From the NCBI RefSeq assembly GCF_013359905.1, contig NZ_JABMCC010000121.1, positions 1 to 64,000 on the forward strand: DNA of 64,000 bases, written 5' to 3'. Below are positions 61,533 through 64,000 of this stretch, in pieces (position 1 is the first letter of the stretch; each line of letters opens with the position of its first letter). The stretch is from Paenibacillus taichungensis (lineage in GTDB: Bacteria > Bacillota > Bacilli > Paenibacillales > Paenibacillaceae). A program made the translations under genes and the position numbers. Under the pieces are notes generated by a model. It did no database searches. It saw only the letters and a program-made list of their open reading frames with translations, and was not told where the DNA came from.

Positions 61533-63854
61533 ATGATTGAAACCAAAAAGGGATTTCTGGGACCTGAGCATGTAGATCTGTTAAATGGCGTTTTTCAAAC
61601 GTCACAGGAAGTTGGAGAAAAGTATTTGTTATCACTGGACATTGATCGTTTTCTGGCACCGTGTTTTGAGGCCCATGGGTTACCGGCGAAAAAGGAACGA
61701 TACGCGGGTTGGGAGGCACGCTCGATTAGCGGGCATTCCCTTGGACACTATCTGTCTGCCCTGGCTGTGACCTATCAGGCGACAGGTAATGAAACGTTAA
61801 AGCAAACGCTGGATTATGCCGTCAGTGAGCTTGCATCTATTCAGCTGACAACGTGCAGCGGGTATGTCGGAGGCTTATCCGAAGAAGCTTTCCGCATTGC
61901 ATTTCGGGCAGAACACATTGGTGGTTTTAACATCGGTGAATATTGGGTTCCATGGTACAGTGTGCACAAGATCTATCGCGGACTAATTGATGCATACAAA
62001 TTAACGGGCAACCGGCAGGCCCTTGACGTGGTAACGCGGTTTGCAGATTGGGCGGTAGAAGGTCTGAGCCCGATGACCGAGGAACAGATGCAGATCATGC
62101 TTCAATGTGAACACGGTGGCATGAATGAAGTGTTTGCCCATTTGTATGGAATCACCGGGAAGTCTGTATACCTTGAGATAGCCAACAAATTCACACATCA
62201 ATTAATCCTCGAACCGTTGGAGCACAAGCAGGACGATCTTCAGGGCAAACATGCGAATACGCAGATTCCGAAAGTCATCGGTGCAGCTGAAATATACAAT
62301 CAGGATCATAATCACGAGAGCTACCGGACAGCGGCGGAGTTTTTCTGGGACACTACGATTCATCATCGGTCTTATGTATTTGGTGCTACGAGCATTTCGG
62401 AGCATTATGAAGCGAAAGGCATGGAGAGTCTCGGCATCAAAACCGGAGAGAGCTGCTGTACCCACAACATGATGCATCTGACGAAGCAGCTCTACACATG
62501 GAATCCCGACAGTGCCTACATGGACTATTATGAAAATGCGATCTACAACCATATCCTGGGCACACAGGACCCGGACACAGGCAACAAAACGTATTTTGCA
62601 TCAACACTGCAAGGCCACTACAAAATCTACGGTACTCACGATACTGCCTGGTGGTGCTGCACAGGATCTGGCATGGAGAACCCGGGCAAATACGCCGAGG
62701 CAATCTACTTCGAGGATGAGCAGGATCTGTGCGTAAATCTATATATCGCTTCCCAATTGGACTGGAAATCCCAAGGCATATCACTGAAGCTCGAAACCGA
62801 CTTTCCTTATTCGGAAAAGGTAACCCTTACGATCACCGAAGGCAGCGCCTCGGCCAATCTTAGACTACGTGTGCCCTCATGGCTGCAGGAGCCCATGACG
62901 GCAACAGTCAACGGGGATACGGCCCATTCGTACACCCGGATGGAACCCGGATACCTCAACATCGAGCGCACATGGACCGCTGGTGATGTCATCACCATCA
63001 CGCTGCCGATGTCGCTCCACCAATACACATCCCGGGATGATGCACACAAGGTGGCATTCCTGTACGGCCCGATTGTACTGGCAGGGGCTCTGGGAAGCGA
63101 AGGGCTGCCCGAGGATACCATCGTGGACGAAACGGCACTGAATCCCAAAACGGCACCTGTACCTGTGATCTGGACAGAGCAGGAGGATGTACGCGAGTGG
63201 ATCAAGGCCGTAGACGCAAGTACGTTGACGTTTGAGATCAGCAAGGATGTCACATCAGACGGTAACCCGGTGAAACTGATTCCGTTCTATGATGTGCATC
63301 ATGAGTTCTATACAATCTATTGGCCGTTTAACGATGAAGGGGATGCACTGGAGAAGGAATTGAATGATATCACCATCGACAGGGTGCAGCCTGACGGTCA
63401 GCAGGATGAGATTGGACATCATCTGGATAGCAATTGCCGCGCAGAACATCATAACGGTTCATATACAGACAGCCGCAACAAGCTGCATATGTGGCGGGAA
63501 GCATTTGGTGTCAGCGGAGCTTACTTCAGCTACCAGCTGGCGGTGGATGGTTCTGTGCCGAACTATGTATGCGTGGCATACTGGGGCGGGGATCATTCTC
63601 CTTTTGAACGGGAAGGAACGATGCATGAAAGAATCTTTAGTATCGCCGTCGATGGACATGTGGTCGGTGAACAGCGAATTCATATGAACAAGATCGGTGA
63701 AGTATTCTACGTAACCTATCATGTCCCTGAGAAGCTTACGTCAGGCAAAGACAACGTTCGAGTTGCATTCCAGGCGTTTGACGATAACGGATGTGCCGGG
63801 AAAGTGGTGGAGGTGCGTACAACGCGAAGTAAACCGGAATCCATCTTTTCGTAA
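61533..63854 (+). CDS. Beta-L-arabinofuranosidase, family GH127
   Basis: A 773-residue cytosolic glycosidase (no signal peptide). Residues about 10-430 form the (alpha/alpha)6 barrel with EARSISGHSLGHYLSALA and NIGEYWVPWYSVHKIYRG. The unusual zinc-cysteine active site of GH127 is intact: Glu306 and Cys308 in GESCC, Cys375/Cys376 in WWCCTGSGMEN; one of the latter is the nucleophile in studied members. Beta-sandwich domains follow (about 430-600), then a DUF4986-like region. It releases arabinose from arabinofuranosides. GAGGAGG precedes the ATG. Pairs functionally with the secreted pectate lyase as plant-wall use. Confidence 0.93.
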   Translation: MIETKKGFLGPEHVDLLNGVFQTSQEVGEKYLLSLDIDRFLAPCFEAHGLPAKKERYAGWEARSISGHSLGHYLSALAVTYQATGNETLKQTLDYAVSELASIQLTTCSGYVGGLSEEAFRIAFRAEHIGGFNIGEYWVPWYSVHKIYRGLIDAYKLTGNRQALDVVTRFADWAVEGLSPMTEEQMQIMLQCEHGGMNEVFAHLYGITGKSVYLEIANKFTHQLILEPLEHKQDDLQGKHANTQIPKVIGAAEIYNQDHNHESYRTAAEFFWDTTIHHRSYVFGATSISEHYEAKGMESLGIKTGESCCTHNMMHLTKQLYTWNPDSAYMDYYENAIYNHILGTQDPDTGNKTYFASTLQGHYKIYGTHDTAWWCCTGSGMENPGKYAEAIYFEDEQDLCVNLYIASQLDWKSQGISLKLETDFPYSEKVTLTITEGSASANLRLRVPSWLQEPMTATVNGDTAHSYTRMEPGYLNIERTWTAGDVITITLPMSLHQYTSRDDAHKVAFLYGPIVLAGALGSEGLPEDTIVDETALNPKTAPVPVIWTEQEDVREWIKAVDASTLTFEISKDVTSDGNPVKLIPFYDVHHEFYTIYWPFNDEGDALEKELNDITIDRVQPDGQQDEIGHHLDSNCRAEHHNGSYTDSRNKLHMWREAFGVSGAYFSYQLAVDGSVPNYVCVAYWGGDHSPFEREGTMHERIFSIAVDGHVVGEQRIHMNKIGEVFYVTYHVPEKLTSGKDNVRVAFQAFDDNGCAGKVVEVRTTRSKPESIFS

Positions 63855-63880
63855 AATAAAATGAGCACACACATCATCAT

Positions 63881-63912
63881 CACTCCGGCGCTGGCGTCGG
63901 GGTGTTTTTTTT
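63881..63912 (+). terminator. Intrinsic terminator after the GH127 gene
   Basis: CACTCCGGCG pairs with CGTCGGGGTG (two wobbles) and eight T follow. Beyond it to 64000 nothing further is seen. Confidence 0.9.
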
Positions 63913-64000
63913 GATTTTTATCGTATCGAATAAGCCCTATATAAAAAATGACACGCACAGCAAATTTCCACGTATTACCTGATAACATTTCTTTTTCCGC

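Overview
The window reads as a chromosomal segment of a Paenibacillus-like Firmicute. This rests on the protein repertoire (paired Dgk/Dck kinases, YkoEDC, MetNIQ, WXG100 protein, PL3 pectate lyase, GH127 arabinofuranosidase, DUF4132 giant), strong AGGAGG-type ribosome sites, frequent GTG/TTG starts and moderate GC. The 5S rRNA at the left edge is the tail of an rRNA operon. With dgk-dck behind it, an origin-proximal position is plausible, but that is inference. No phage, IS element, CRISPR array or tRNA gene was seen.

Layout. 1-4,050: 5S rRNA and terminator, dgk-dck, a ferritin-like protein, a small membrane protein, and a TipAS-type MerR regulator with a textbook 19-bp-spacer promoter. 4,058-9,700: a thiamin block on the minus strand with promoter, TPP riboswitch, terminator, thiZXY (pyrimidine-precursor ABC importer) and thiMDE (salvage kinases and thiamin-phosphate synthase). 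9,756-14,710: a minus-strand operon of a GldA-like dehydrogenase, an SsuABC-like importer and a HisC-like aminotransferase, substrate unknown. 15,000-17,850: an AT-rich racemase, a radical SAM/SPASM protein and a secreted pectate lyase. 18,023-21,282: a second TPP riboswitch driving ykoEDC, an ECF-type thiamin-precursor transporter. 21,391-26,292: a membrane-anchored beta-propeller protein and a metNIQ operon. 26,329-28,619: an XRE/MmyB-type regulator divergent from a solitary fabF.

28,881-37,851: accessory-looking genes, comprising a small protein plus a 1,661-residue DUF4132 protein, a GNAT, a WXG100 protein with a long unknown C-terminus, a formate/nitrite channel, a colicin-immunity-like protein and a small exported protein with an apparent CTG start. 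37,795-43,593: redox enzymes (quinone-oxidoreductase type, aldo/keto reductase), a threonine aldolase, two LysR regulators and an SMI1/KNR4 protein. 43,734-48,005: PocR-AraC regulator divergent from gldA-dhaKL, which would turn glycerol into dihydroxyacetone phosphate. 48,006-48,455: a hairpin-rich gene-free stretch. 48,456-55,790: AlaX editing protein, a zinc-ribbon protein, small GNAT/DUF1801 genes, an amino-acid permease, and a degenerate WXG100-like protein with a small partner. 55,789-63,912: a chemoreceptor, LysR/bdhA divergent pair, a GNAT, and an AraC/GH127 divergent pair for arabinofuranoside use.

The best-supported functional theme is thiamin supply: two separately riboswitched transcription units cover precursor import (ThiXYZ and YkoEDC) and salvage (ThiMDE). 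The most open questions are the dehydrogenase/ABC/HisC operon, the DUF4132 gene pair, and the scattered WXG100-like and immunity-like genes.
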